DNA from: Bog-473 sp963840245
Lineage (GTDB): Bacteria; Actinomycetota; Acidimicrobiia; Acidimicrobiales; RAAP-2
DNA length: 35,908 nucleotides
Direction of reading: 5' to 3'
Assembly (NCBI GenBank): GCA_963840245.1
Contig: CAWIYI010000043.1
Span: 1 to 35,908 of the forward strand
A program made the translations under genes and the position numbers. Below, piece after piece: positions 16,502-24,299 of this stretch. The number at the start of each line of letters is the position of its first letter. The first letter of the stretch is position 1. Under the pieces are notes generated by a model. That model was not told the origin of the DNA, did not search any database, and saw nothing but the letters and a program-made list of their open reading frames with translations.

Positions 16502-17534
16502 GTGGCGACGGCGTGCATGGTCTCGTTCCGGCTCGGCGGCGGGGACGGGGTCGCCGTCGAGGCGGCGAAATGGGCGGGTGCGCTGGGTCTCCTCGGCTGG
16601 ACCGTGCGCACGGTCGCCGGCGCGGGGCCCGTGGACACCGTCCTACCCGGGTTGGCCATGCACGCGGCCGTGCCCCCGACGGGCGCCGAGGTGGACGATG
16701 CGCTGGCCGGCGCCGACCTCGTCATCGTCGAGAACCTCTGCTCGCTTCCCCTCAACCCGCGAGGCGGCGCGCGTCGTGGCGGCGGCCTGCGCCGGGCGAC
16801 CGACCCTGCTCCACCATCACGACCTGCCGTGGCAGCGCCCGCACCTGGCCCACCTCCCGCCTCCGCCCGACGACGCCGCGTGGGCGCACGTCACCATCAA
16901 CGAGCTGAGCCGCACGGAGCTGGCCGCCCACGGGATCACGGCGACGACCATCTACAACCACTTCGACCCCCATCCGCCGGCGGGCGAACGGGTGAGGACG
17001 CGCGCCGCGCTGGGTGTCCCCGACGACGTGCCGGTGCTGCTCCAACCGACGCGTGCGCTGGCGCGCAAGAACATCCCGGGCGCCATCGCCCTGGCCGAGG
17101 CCGTCCGCGGCGTCTACTGGCTCCTCGGTCCGGCCGAGGACGGGTACGGGCCCGAGCTCGAACGGCTCGTGGCGCGGGCCCGCTGCCGCGTCGTGCTCGG
17201 CGCCCCCGCCGGCGGCTGCTCGATCGCCGACGCCTACGCGGCCTGCGACGCCGTCCTCCTCCCCTCGTTCTGGGAGGGCTTCGGCAACCCGTCGGTGGAG
17301 TCGGCGACCTACCGGCGACCGCTCGCCATCGGCCCGTATCCGGTGGCCGCGGAGCTCGCGGCGTTCGGTTTCCGCTGGTTCGATTCGGCCGACCCGGCCG
17401 GCCTGGCCCACTGGCTCGACGAGCGCGACGCAGGCGTCATTGCGCACAACCATCGCGTCGCCACGGACCATTTCAACCTGGCCGACCTGCCGACACGGCT
17501 GTCGGGGGTCCTGCGGCGTGTTCCGGGCCTCTGA
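16502..17534 (+). CDS. GT4-family glycosyltransferase, interrupted by a frameshift
   Basis: The N-terminal part starts at GTG 16502 and gives MVSFRLGGGDGVAVEAAKWA and DLVIVENLCSLPLNP in one frame. From 16761 the sequence continues in the next frame with EAARVVAAACAGRPTLLHHHDLPWQRP, TINELSRTELAAHGI, PTRALARKNIPGAIALAEAV and the GT-B donor-site segment FWEGFGNPSVESATYR. Removing one base near 16760 joins the two into one protein of about 344 residues. The second part alone has no good start. Retaining a GT4 catalytic glutamate pair (E in EGFGNPSVE) shows the domain is otherwise intact. It is divergent from gmd, suggesting sugar transfer for a polysaccharide or lipid. Whether it is inactive or a base error is open. 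Confidence 0.8.
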
Positions 17535-17555
17535 CCTTTCGGTAGCCTGAAGCCG

Positions 17556-18179
17556 ATGTCGGGAGCGATCCAGGCGGCCTCCAGGCGGCTTCCAGCCGAA
17601 CGGCGGCGGCTCCAGCTTTTGGCGGTCGCGCTCGAGCTGTTCGCGCATCGTGGCTACCGGGCCACGACGATGGACGACATTGCAGAAGGCGCCGGGGTGA
17701 CCAAGCCGCTCCTGTACCAGCACTTCTCCTCCAAGCGCGCGCTCTACCTGGAGTTGGTCGACTCCATCGCCCAGGACGTCCTGACGGCCATCGGGCACGC
17801 CGTCGTGGAGGCCGAGGGGCCGCGCCAGCAGGTCGAGCTGGGCTTTGCCGCCTACTTCCGCCTGGTCGTCAGCCACGAAGCGGAGTTCAGGCTGCTCTAC
17901 GGGCGTGACCACGCGGACGACTTCGAGCTGGGCCGGGCCCTGCGCGCCGTGGAGGACGCCATCGCGGAGGCGATCGACCCCCTCATCGACGCCGGGCTCG
18001 ACGACGACCACCGCCGCCTCCTGGCCTACGGCATCGTGGGCATGGCGGAGGGCGTGAGCCGTCGCTTCATGGCGCAGCGGCCCGGCTCCGAGGCCGAGGT
18101 CGACGAGGAGGCGCAGAAGCTGGCCGGCCGGATGGCTGACCTGGCCTGGGCCGGGCTGCGCTCGGTCCACCCCGACTGA
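17556..18179 (+). CDS. TetR-family transcriptional regulator
   Basis: A 207-residue regulator with a classical TetR N-terminal HTH at about 20-65: RRLQLLAVALELFAHRGY, TTMDDIAEGAGVTKPLLYQHFSSKRALYLELV. The C-terminal ligand domain is all helical (AYFRLVVSHEAEFRLLYGR) and acidic. ATG 17556 follows TAGCCT (17543-17548) by 7 nt, a leaderless -10 position. It stands alone between the glycosyltransferase and the phosphatase operon, 21 nt after the former. The regulated genes cannot be told from the sequence. Confidence 0.93.
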   Translation: MSGAIQAASRRLPAERRRLQLLAVALELFAHRGYRATTMDDIAEGAGVTKPLLYQHFSSKRALYLELVDSIAQDVLTAIGHAVVEAEGPRQQVELGFAAYFRLVVSHEAEFRLLYGRDHADDFELGRALRAVEDAIAEAIDPLIDAGLDDDHRRLLAYGIVGMAEGVSRRFMAQRPGSEAEVDEEAQKLAGRMADLAWAGLRSVHPD

Positions 18180-18214
18180 GCCAGGCCAGGCCCGTGCTGC
18201 GGCGGCGGGTTCCG

Positions 18215-18742
18215 TCAGAGCAGCGTGACGAGCCTCCGGCACAGATCCCAGAGCTCGTCGACGCACGCGGCATAGACCTCCGCCTCGTGCCCAGCCGGGT
18301 CGAGGACATCGTCGCGGTCGGAGAGCTCAGTGCCGTCGAGGCCCAGCGCGGCGACCCGCTCGTCGAGGGTGGGTGGGGGCGGTGCAAGTCTCTGGCAGAG
18401 GTCGCGGATGGTGGCCGTCTTCGCCGCGGCGTCCGGGAACTGACGACGGACGAAGCGGACGTGGTCGGCCTCCATGACGACCACCAGTTGTGCGTGCACG
18501 AGATCGACCCCGTGCACCTGCCGGCTCCGGTGCCGGCGGAAGTCCGCGCCGGCAAGCTCGGGGAGGCGCGTCAACGCGGTACGGGTGCGCATCCCCATCG
18601 GCTGACCGTCGATGGTGTGGGTGCCCGCGGTCACGACGCGCAGCGGGTCCCCCGGGCGACCGTCGCGCAGGACGTCGAGCATGAAGCCCGCCATGACCGA
18701 GCGCGCCGCATTGCCGGTGCAGAGCACCAGGAGGTCGGTCAT
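18215..18742 (-). CDS. low-molecular-weight protein tyrosine phosphatase / arsenate reductase-like
   Basis: A 175-residue protein that opens with LLVLCTGNAARSVMAG: the P-loop C8-X5-R14-S15 of LMW phosphatases and thioredoxin-coupled arsenate reductases. The general acid is D148 in VLDPAGHE, the DP pair typical of the family. Either phosphotyrosine hydrolysis or arsenate reduction would fit; the pair of resolving cysteines of ArsC (near residues 80-90) is not seen, so phosphatase is favoured. The start ATG 18740-18742 overlaps the stop of the upstream phosphotransferase (ATGA), so both are cotranscribed. Confidence 0.8.
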   Translation of the reverse strand: MTDLLVLCTGNAARSVMAGFMLDVLRDGRPGDPLRVVTAGTHTIDGQPMGMRTRTALTRLPELAGADFRRHRSRQVHGVDLVHAQLVVVMEADHVRFVRRQFPDAAAKTATIRDLCQRLAPPPPTLDERVAALGLDGTELSDRDDVLDPAGHEAEVYAACVDELWDLCRRLVTLL

Positions 18743-19828
18743 CGGGCGCCGAGCAGCAGCGCGGGGGCGTCGACGTCGAGGGCGTGCTGGGCGTGCCGGG
18801 TCGAGCTGGTCAGGAACATCAGGTCGCCCCTCTCCGTGCGCTGGACGACCATGGAGGCAACGATCGCCATCAGCAGTCCGGCGAAGGTGTCGCGCCGGGT
18901 GTCGGCGCGTAGCTGGTCCAGGGTGTAGTCACGCACGCCGCGCCGGCACAGGGCGTCGTGGTAGTGCGCGAGGAGCTCCAGCTCGTTGGCCCGGCGGTCC
19001 TCGATGCTGAGGCAGCCGCCGATGAAGTAGGCCACGTCGATGGACGCGCCGGCCCACGCCGCCGTCTGCCAGTCGACGACCACCGGTCTCGGGTTGTCCG
19101 GCTGGAACAGAAGGTTGTCGAGGCGGAAGTCGCCATGGGTGGCGGTGCGCGGACCGCCTCGCAGGCGCACGTACGCCGGGAGGTGTTCGGCGAAGAACCG
19201 GCAGACCTCTCGGTGCTCCGGCGCGAGCTCGTCGGCGTAGCGCTCCAAGAAGCCGGGCAGCAACGAGGACACCAGGGCCACGAGGAAGCCGTCGGACTCC
19301 GGGGTGGCGCGGTTGAGCCACTCGAGGCCCTCCAATTCATCCACCTCCCAGCACGGTGCGTGCAGTCCGGCCATCTCGTCGAGGACGGCCGCCGCGACGT
19401 CGGGACGGCACGCCTCGATCTGGTCGCCCTGCGCCGCGCCGGCGATGTCCTCCATCAGGAGGGTGAACCAGCCGGTACTGGGTTCGACCTCGGCCAGATA
19501 GGTCCTCGGCACCCGCGCCCCGACACGGCCGGCGACCTCCCGGTAGAAGCGGACCTCTATCTCGTAGGCCCGCAACGCGAGGCCCGTGCCGCGGCTCTGG
19601 TCGTCAGCCGAGGCGAACTTGCCCACCACGCTGGCCGGGCCGGCGCCGGGCGGATCGAGCGTCAAGGTGAACCGCGTGGTGTCGGCCATCTGGCCCGTCC
19701 CGATCGGGCGCCGTCTCGAAGGAGCGCACCAAGGCGCCGTCCGCCAGCGCGCCGGCGCCCCGGAGGGCGTCGGTCAGCCACTCCGGGGTGACGTCGGCGG
19801 CGTAGCGGAGGAGTGGGAGCGGCGGCAT
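18739..19828 (-). CDS. aminoglycoside phosphotransferase-fold kinase, interrupted by a frameshift
   Basis: A choline/aminoglycoside kinase-fold protein of about 362 residues. The N-terminal portion (from ATG 19826-19828: PLPLLRYAADVTPEWLTDAL, LVRSFETA) is in one frame; after an extra base within GGG 19706-19708 the frame shifts to PIGTGQMADTTRFTL and all the rest. Visible elements are a glycine-rich P-loop-like PIGTGQMADT, ASVVGKFA (ATP-lysine), LLMEDIAGAAQGDQI, the catalytic loop THGDFRLDNLLF and the metal Asp in VVVDWQTAAW. Members phosphorylate diverse small molecules; resistance need not be implied. A fragment starting at ATG 19689 would lose the nucleotide-binding start. Cotranscribed with the LMW phosphatase. 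The diguanylate cyclase frame also runs through 19662-19828, an artefact of its own lesion. Confidence 0.82.
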
Positions 19829-21404
19829 GGCAGGCCGACACTATTGGCCGGGCCTCGTAGGGCGCGCCGGAACCGACCCGGGGGACACGAGGCCGCCAGG
19901 CGGAGGAGGCGCTCCACGACCCGACGGTGTGCCGTGGGGAACCCGGCCGCGGGAGGAGCGAGCGACCCCGCGGCCGGAGAAGGAACGTCGCGGCCGACGA
20001 CTCAGAAGCGCTCGGCGCGGGCCAACTCGTCAATGAGGTGGGACGTGTTCCAATTGCTCTCGGTCGCATTCGGTTGCTCCCGGTCGCATTCGGGGCGATG
20101 CCGCGATCGTGCAGGACGATCTGGTCGCGTCCCGAGCGCTTCGCCACCAGGAGCGCTTCGTCGGCCCGGCGAAGAGTGGCCGCCAGCTCCTCGCCCGGCT
20201 CAATTTCTGTGATGCCGAAGCTGGAGGTGAACTTGGGCAGCCCTCCGACGGTGATAGCGGCGTCCAGCTGGACCCGCACGGTGTTCAAGGCGCGGGTGGC
20301 GTCCACCGCCGAGCAATCGGGGAAGGCGATGGCGAACTCCTCACCGCCGTAGCGGGAGATGATGTCGTGCGCCCGGAGCGTGTCGCGCAGCACACGGGCG
20401 AGCAGCCGCAGCGCCTTGTCCCCGGTTTCGTGCCCATAGGTGTCGTTCAGGTTCTTGAAGTGGTCGAGATCGGCCATCGCCACCGCCACCGGATGGAGAT
20501 CCTGGGGCACGGCGGCCACCTTCTCGGAGAAGGAGCGTCGGTTGAGCAGCCCGGTCAGCGTGTCGGTCGACGCTTGCAGCTGGGTCTCTGCCATGACCCT
20601 GAGCAGGCCGATCCGTGCCCCGGCCAGCTTTGCCAGCGTGGTCAGGTCCTGAATTTGGGAGTCCTCCACCTCTGCCCCGGCCTTGTCGGTGGCGTGGATC
20701 ACGCCGACCGTCCGCCCCATGATGGACACCGGGACGCACAGCGCCGAGAGCCGCCCCTGCGGCCGGTTGCGCAGCTTGGGGCACGCATCGAGATCGTCGC
20801 TGTCGCCGAAGATCTGCACCTGGGCCCGCCGGACGGCAGGGCAGCGGTCCGGGGACTCGACGCAGCACGAGGGTGGCTCGCCGTCCGGTCCGGCGGCCGC
20901 CATGCGCAGCAGGTGGGCGCGGCTGTTGTCGGCCAGCAGGAACTCGACCGGAGAGTCCGGAACCACGGCGGCGAACGACCGCTCGATCACGTCGATGACT
21001 TCCGGCTCGCCCTCTGCCATGTCCAACGCGTTGGCCAGGCGATTTTCGAAGCGCTGGCGCTGTACCTGCACCTCGCGGGCGACCCCTTCGCGATCGGCCA
21101 GCTCGATCGCCGCACTCAACTGGTTCATGAGTGTCCGGACCTTCTGGTCGGCCTTGTTCTGCTGCCGGTCGCTGATGATGACCAACACGCACACCAGCGG
21201 GAGCGTGATGGCGATGAGGACACCTGCCGTCACCAGGTAGGAGATGGACCCCGATCCGACGGAATTTCCGGCGACCACCGCCGGCGTCGCCAGTGCACCG
21301 AGGGCGACCAGTCCGGCCAGCGGGCTGATGAAGCGAAGGCGCTTGGCCTTCGCCGTCTCTGCGTGCCATTCCTCTTCCGTAACCATTCCCGCTGATCCCT
21401 TCAT
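19662..21404 (-). CDS. membrane GAF-GGDEF diguanylate cyclase with frameshifted C-terminus
   Basis: Two membrane helices (FISPLAGLVALGALATPAVVAG, then ISYLVTAGVLIAITLPLV), a coiled-coil linker with RQRFENRLANALDMAEG, a GAF domain, then a GGDEF domain with DTLTGLLNRRSF, DLDHFKNLNDTYGHETGD and the catalytic signature RYGGEEFAI. The GAF domain carries SCCVESPDRCP, LDACPKLRNR and ALCVP, a cysteine pattern shared by actinobacterial GAF-GGDEF proteins that may bind a redox or metal ligand. It makes c-di-GMP from GTP. I chose ATG 21402-21404; ATG 21384-21386 is an alternative. As read, the frame runs on to 19662, but a 20-bp tandem duplication (20054-20093) shifted it; without one copy it ends at TGA 20002-20004 after HLIDELARAERF. 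Confidence 0.88.
   Translation of the reverse strand: MKGSAGMVTEEEWHAETAKAKRLRFISPLAGLVALGALATPAVVAGNSVGSGSISYLVTAGVLIAITLPLVCVLVIISDRQQNKADQKVRTLMNQLSAAIELADREGVAREVQVQRQRFENRLANALDMAEGEPEVIDVIERSFAAVVPDSPVEFLLADNSRAHLLRMAAAGPDGEPPSCCVESPDRCPAVRRAQVQIFGDSDDLDACPKLRNRPQGRLSALCVPVSIMGRTVGVIHATDKAGAEVEDSQIQDLTTLAKLAGARIGLLRVMAETQLQASTDTLTGLLNRRSFSEKVAAVPQDLHPVAVAMADLDHFKNLNDTYGHETGDKALRLLARVLRDTLRAHDIISRYGGEEFAIAFPDCSAVDATRALNTVRVQLDAAITVGGLPKFTSSFGITEIEPGEELAATLRRADEALLVAKRSGRDQIVLHDRGIAPNATGSNRMRPRAIGTRPTSLTSWPAPSASESSAATFLLRPRGRSLLPRPGSPRHTVGSWSASSAWRPRVPRVGSGAPYEARPIVSACHAAAPTPPLRRRRHPGVADRRPPGRRRAGGRRLGALLRDGARSGRARWPTPRGSP
20054..20093 (+). repeat. 20-bp tandem duplication inside the diguanylate cyclase gene
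   Basis: Two adjacent 20-bp units (20054-20073 and 20074-20093), each TTGCTCYCGGTCGCATTCGG, differ at one position (T/C at the seventh base). Because 20 is not a multiple of 3 the second copy shifts the reading frame. Removing one copy gives a plausible native C-terminus at 20002-20004. Confidence 0.9.
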
Positions 21405-21597
21405 GACCGCGCGGGACCCCGGTCCAAAGCCGGGATGCCGCCCACCGCCAAGCCGTTTTCTCTCCGTTCTCATTGTCGGCCGCGACGGGCGGACCTTGAG
21501 GAATTGGCGCCGCAGGGTTCGAAGGGGACTGGCGAGCCAAGGACCGCACACTCCCTGGTAGATGCGTAGATCTGCATCCGGCAGATCGACGTGCTGC

Positions 21598-21636
21598 TGG
21601 TGGTGGTGGTGGTGGTGGTGGTGGTGGTGGTGGTGG
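21598..21636 (+). repeat. (TGG)13 trinucleotide microsatellite
   Basis: Thirteen uninterrupted TGG units with GG runs separated by single T. Such repeats can fold into two-tier G-quadruplexes on the plus strand. It lies in the intergenic region about 195 bp upstream of the diguanylate cyclase start. Confidence 0.9.
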
Positions 21637-21680
21637 TTTCAGAAACTATAAGCAGTGTGGTTGATAGTTTCACGAGACGT

Positions 21681-21722
21681 CAGGCGGGTTCAACCTGTGC
21701 GCACACCGGTTGAACCCGCCTG
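21681..21722. promoter_or_regulatory. 15-bp inverted repeat with two GGTTSAACC boxes, candidate operator
   Basis: CAGGCGGGTTCAACC (21681-21695) and GGTTGAACCCGCCTG (21708-21722) are perfect inverted complements. Each contains a near-palindromic GGTTSAACC, with centres at 21691 and 21712, exactly 21 bp apart. Between them is TGTGCGCACA (21696-21705), itself a perfect palindrome. No T-run follows on either side, so it is not an ordinary terminator, and it lies between divergent genes where none is expected. Confidence 0.5.
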
Positions 21723-21926
21723 CCCGGTCCCAGGGCCGGTGGGTGCCGTAACCCGATGACGGTCGTCGAGGAGGGCACGGACCATCGTTCTCTGCCGCGC
21801 CGTCGCAGACGTGTTTCGACTGTTTCGATAGGTTTGGGTCAGGTCACGGGAGACGTCGATCCACTGCTTCCACCTCGGATCGCAGGCAGTACGCGAGGCA
21901 ACTCACCGAACCAAAGGGGATCTGTG

Positions 21927-22406
21927 ATGTCGGAAGCGTCAATGGTCGAGATGATGCAGGAGGCACTTGCGACACGCGGCATTCACGAAGAGCTCGTGGC
22001 GGTCGGGCAGTTCAATCCTCGTGGCCACGTCGGCGGCCTCTTTGCCGGGGGCATGCTTGGGAGCGATGCCGGCGGGCTCCTCGGTGGTGCCGCCGAGGGA
22101 GTGGGTCTCGGGGCGGGATCGCTGGCGGGCATGCACGCCGCCGATGCGAGATCGGGGTTGCCCGGAAACATGCTGGTGGGAGTATCAGCGGCCACAGTGT
22201 TCGGTTTCGCCGCCCGGACGAGATCGAAACCGCCGACCGACCTGATCTTCAAGGTCCCTCGTGCCGGCTTGACGGTCAAGGTCCACCAGCGGGTCAACGT
22301 TCGTGTTCTCGAACTTGAAGACGCCGATGGCTCTCGTATCGAGCTCGAGGGCAATCGAGTTCCGCTGACCCACTCAAAAGATGTGATCGACGAACTCCAG
22401 AGTTAG
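21927..22406 (+). CDS. hypothetical protein with glycine-zipper hydrophobic hairpin
   Basis: A 159-residue protein starting at ATG 21927 with AAAGGGG upstream as ribosome site; an in-frame upstream extension to 21756 has no ribosome site. Residues 1-30 form an amphipathic helix (MVEMMQEALATRGIHEELVAV). Residues about 35-65 are a glycine-zipper-like hydrophobic stretch (GGLFAGGMLGSDAGGLLGG and GVGLGAGSLAG), and a second one (MLVGVSAATVFGFAA) follows near 85. The C-terminal third is beta-rich and charged (LTVKVHQRVNVRVLELEDADG). I do not recognise a family. Glycine zippers usually mediate packing in membranes. Its stop TAG 22404-22406 overlaps the MFS gene stop on the other strand. Confidence 0.7.
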   Translation: MSEASMVEMMQEALATRGIHEELVAVGQFNPRGHVGGLFAGGMLGSDAGGLLGGAAEGVGLGAGSLAGMHAADARSGLPGNMLVGVSAATVFGFAARTRSKPPTDLIFKVPRAGLTVKVHQRVNVRVLELEDADGSRIELEGNRVPLTHSKDVIDELQS

Positions 22407-24061
22407 GCGGTTTCTCCGGAAACCGTCCGTCCCAGGTCAACTCGTTGAGCTACCTCGTGGGAGTTCGCTTGCCTCCTGCTGAGGAACTCGATGGAGAGCG
22501 TCACCGACAAGCGACCCGGACCCGGCAGACATGCCTTCGAGGTGGTTCCTCCAAGACAGGGTCGACCGTCGGGGCACCGGCTTTCGGACGCCAGCGAGGT
22601 CAGGCCGCCACGCTGGAGCACCAAGCCGGCAACGACGGCACCGGCCACGAAGATCAAGGAGGACCAGAGGAACGCCGTCGTGTAGCTGTGGAGTAGTGCT
22701 GCCTGGAGATTGGCCGGGGTCGGTGCCCGACCGACCAGGTAGGACGTGGCAGCAGAAGCTGCCAGGGTGTTGAGCAGCGACGTGCCGATGGATCCCCCCA
22801 CCTGTTGCGCCGTGTTGAGCGTCGCCGATCCCACGCCCGCGTCCTGAGGTGCCAACCCGAGGGTCCCTGTGCTGAACGCGGGGGCGACGCTGAGTCCGAA
22901 CCCGACGCCCAACACGAGGAGATAGGGGAGCACGTGGGTGACGTACGACGAATGCAACCCGACCAGGTGGAGGCCGAAGAGCGCCGCAGCCGACACCAGC
23001 AACCCGATCGGGACGATCGGCTTAGGTCCGAACCGCGGCAACAGGGTGCGATTGGACACCTGGGCCGTGGCGGCTAATGCCGCGACCAGCGGCAGGAACG
23101 CGACGCCGGTTTTCACCGGGCTGAACCCCAGCGTGCCCTGCAGATAGTAGGTCAGGAACAAGAACACACCGAAGATTCCGACGCTGGCGAACAACATGGC
23201 CAGGATCGATCCGCCCCGGGTTCGGTTGCGCACGACCCGTGGCGGGAGCAGCGGGTACGTCGTCCTGGTCTCGAAATAGGCGAATACAGCAAGCAGGACC
23301 ACGCCCGCCACGAGGAATCCAACGGTGAAGGGGTTGCTCCACGCCGTCGTCTCGGCGTGCGAGAAACCGAAGACGAGGCAGAACAGACCGCCGGCTACAA
23401 GGAAGAGCCCGGGCAGGTCCAGGGGATCGTGGTCAGCTCCCTCGTCGTTCTTCAACCACAGCAGGGCGCCCGCAATGGCACTCGCAGCAAACACGAGGTT
23501 GACGAAGAGCGTCCATCGCCACGAAGCGTAGGAGGTGAGGATGCCGCCGAGGAGGAGTCCCAGCGCGCCGCCGGCGCCGGCGATGGCGCCGTAGATCCCG
23601 AAGGCCTGGCCGCGCTCCGCCGGATCGGTGAAGGTCGTGGTCAAGAGGGCCAGCACCGACGGGGCGAGGAGCGCGCCGAACGCGCCCTGGATGGTCCGGG
23701 CAGTGACGAGCATCGCGAAGTTGACCGAGGCACCACCGATCGCTGAGGCCACGGCGAAGCCGACCAGTCCTATGATGAGCGCCCGTTTGCGTCCCACCAT
23801 GTCGCCGATACGACCGCCGAGGAGCAGGAGACTTCCGAAGGCGAGTGAGTACGCGGTGACGATCCACTGACGGTCAGCGTTGGAGAAGTGCAGATCGTGC
23901 TGAGCGGTCGGCAGAGCGATGTTGACGATGGTGCTGTCGAGAATGACCATCAACTGAGCGATCCCGAGCACGGCGAGGATCCACCACCGCCGGTCGTAGT
24001 TGGCCGCAGCGGCCGGGCCGCGATCATCGACCTCGTGCTCCAAGGTCATCAATGTGGTCAT
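22403..24061 (-). CDS. MFS drug:proton antiporter, DHA2 (14-TMS) family
   Basis: A 552-residue membrane protein, 14 predicted helices. Motifs: DSTIVNIALPTAQ in helix 1 (DHA2 motif D1), motif A in GRIGDMVGRKRALI, motif C in GAIAGAGGALGLLLGG, and ATLNTAQQVGGSIGTSLLNT late in the protein. These export drugs or other toxic compounds using proton flow. ATG 24059-24061 has GGAGGG about 8 nt upstream. The last 60 residues after LVLQRGG are unlike the family and run through a strong hairpin (22408-22425), so the native stop may lie upstream, with the tail from a base error. A MarR-family gene is divergent, with an inverted-repeat operator between, so repression by that MarR is likely. Confidence 0.92.
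   Translation of the reverse strand: MTTLMTLEHEVDDRGPAAAANYDRRWWILAVLGIAQLMVILDSTIVNIALPTAQHDLHFSNADRQWIVTAYSLAFGSLLLLGGRIGDMVGRKRALIIGLVGFAVASAIGGASVNFAMLVTARTIQGAFGALLAPSVLALLTTTFTDPAERGQAFGIYGAIAGAGGALGLLLGGILTSYASWRWTLFVNLVFAASAIAGALLWLKNDEGADHDPLDLPGLFLVAGGLFCLVFGFSHAETTAWSNPFTVGFLVAGVVLLAVFAYFETRTTYPLLPPRVVRNRTRGGSILAMLFASVGIFGVFLFLTYYLQGTLGFSPVKTGVAFLPLVAALAATAQVSNRTLLPRFGPKPIVPIGLLVSAAALFGLHLVGLHSSYVTHVLPYLLVLGVGFGLSVAPAFSTGTLGLAPQDAGVGSATLNTAQQVGGSIGTSLLNTLAASAATSYLVGRAPTPANLQAALLHSYTTAFLWSSLIFVAGAVVAGLVLQRGGLTSLASESRCPDGRPCLGGTTSKACLPGPGRLSVTLSIEFLSRRQANSHEVAQRVDLGRTVSGETA
22408..22425. terminator. hairpin at the convergent end of the glycine-zipper and MFS genes
   Basis: CGGTTTC (22408-22414), 4-nt loop, GAAACCG (22419-22425) form a perfect 7-bp stem starting one base after the plus-strand stop. 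On the minus strand it is inside the last codons of the MFS frame, which supports a bidirectional terminator and a shorter native MFS gene. Confidence 0.55.
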
Positions 24062-24126
24062 CGGATGCCCTCCGCCACTTCAGACCTCAACGTCTGGACC
24101 GTCAGTGTCACGTCCTATCACTACTT

Positions 24127-24293
24127 CTTGACTTTCCACGTCAAGTGAAATGTAGGACCGAGGGCTTGTCCTGTCAAGTGACCACGCCAGTGAAATTGCT
24201 CGGGACTGGCCTCATAACCGTCAAAAAAGGAGACCCTTGGGGCCTCGCGGGTCACCTCCATTTCACTTGATTCAGTAAGCAAAGCGTTACCAT
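24127..24293. promoter_or_regulatory. MFS/marR divergent promoter and operator region
   Basis: CTTGAC (24127-24132) and GTCAAG (24140-24145) form a 6-bp inverted repeat around the MFS -35-like TTGACG (minus strand). TCAAGTGAAATG (24141-24152) reappears inverted, perfectly, as CATTTCACTTGA (24259-24270) just upstream of the marR -10 box TACCAT (24288-24293), 6 nt before its GTG. TCAAGTGA occurs a further time at 24174-24181, followed by AGTGAAATTG. The repeats fit MarR dimers at both promoters. Confidence 0.65.
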
Positions 24294-24299
24294 TTGAGG

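Larger units (their letters stand above)
21405..21926. other. 520-bp non-coding segment between the diguanylate cyclase and the glycine-zipper gene
   Basis: No credible gene on either strand. The segment holds a (TGG)13 tract (21598-21636) and three inverted repeats: GATCTGC/GCAGATC (21569-21587, 5-nt loop), GAAACTAT/ATAGTTTC (21642-21671, 14-nt spacer) and a 15-bp pair at 21681-21722. GAGACGTC occurs twice (21674-21681 and 21850-21857). The 67-residue frame on the minus strand across the TGG tract has no family signature and its poly-Thr segment is just the repeat. Confidence 0.7.

Noticed and set aside
18739..19828. Aminoglycoside resistance gene
   Set aside because: Only the kinase fold is shared; the sequence is of the broad actinobacterial phosphotransferase type and nothing suggests a drug substrate.
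21470..21673. Short minus-strand frame with poly-Thr across the (TGG)13 tract
   Set aside because: The protein is mostly the translated repeat, with no homology signal or clear ribosome site.
21681..21722. tRNA-like T-arm (GGGTTCAA) suggesting a tRNA or attachment site
   Set aside because: The stem is a 15-bp perfect inverted repeat without acceptor, D or anticodon arms.
21813..21841. Sigma-B/F type promoter (GTTT ... GGGT) before the glycine-zipper gene
   Set aside because: Spacing is 19 or 10 nt instead of the required 14-17, so the match is poor.
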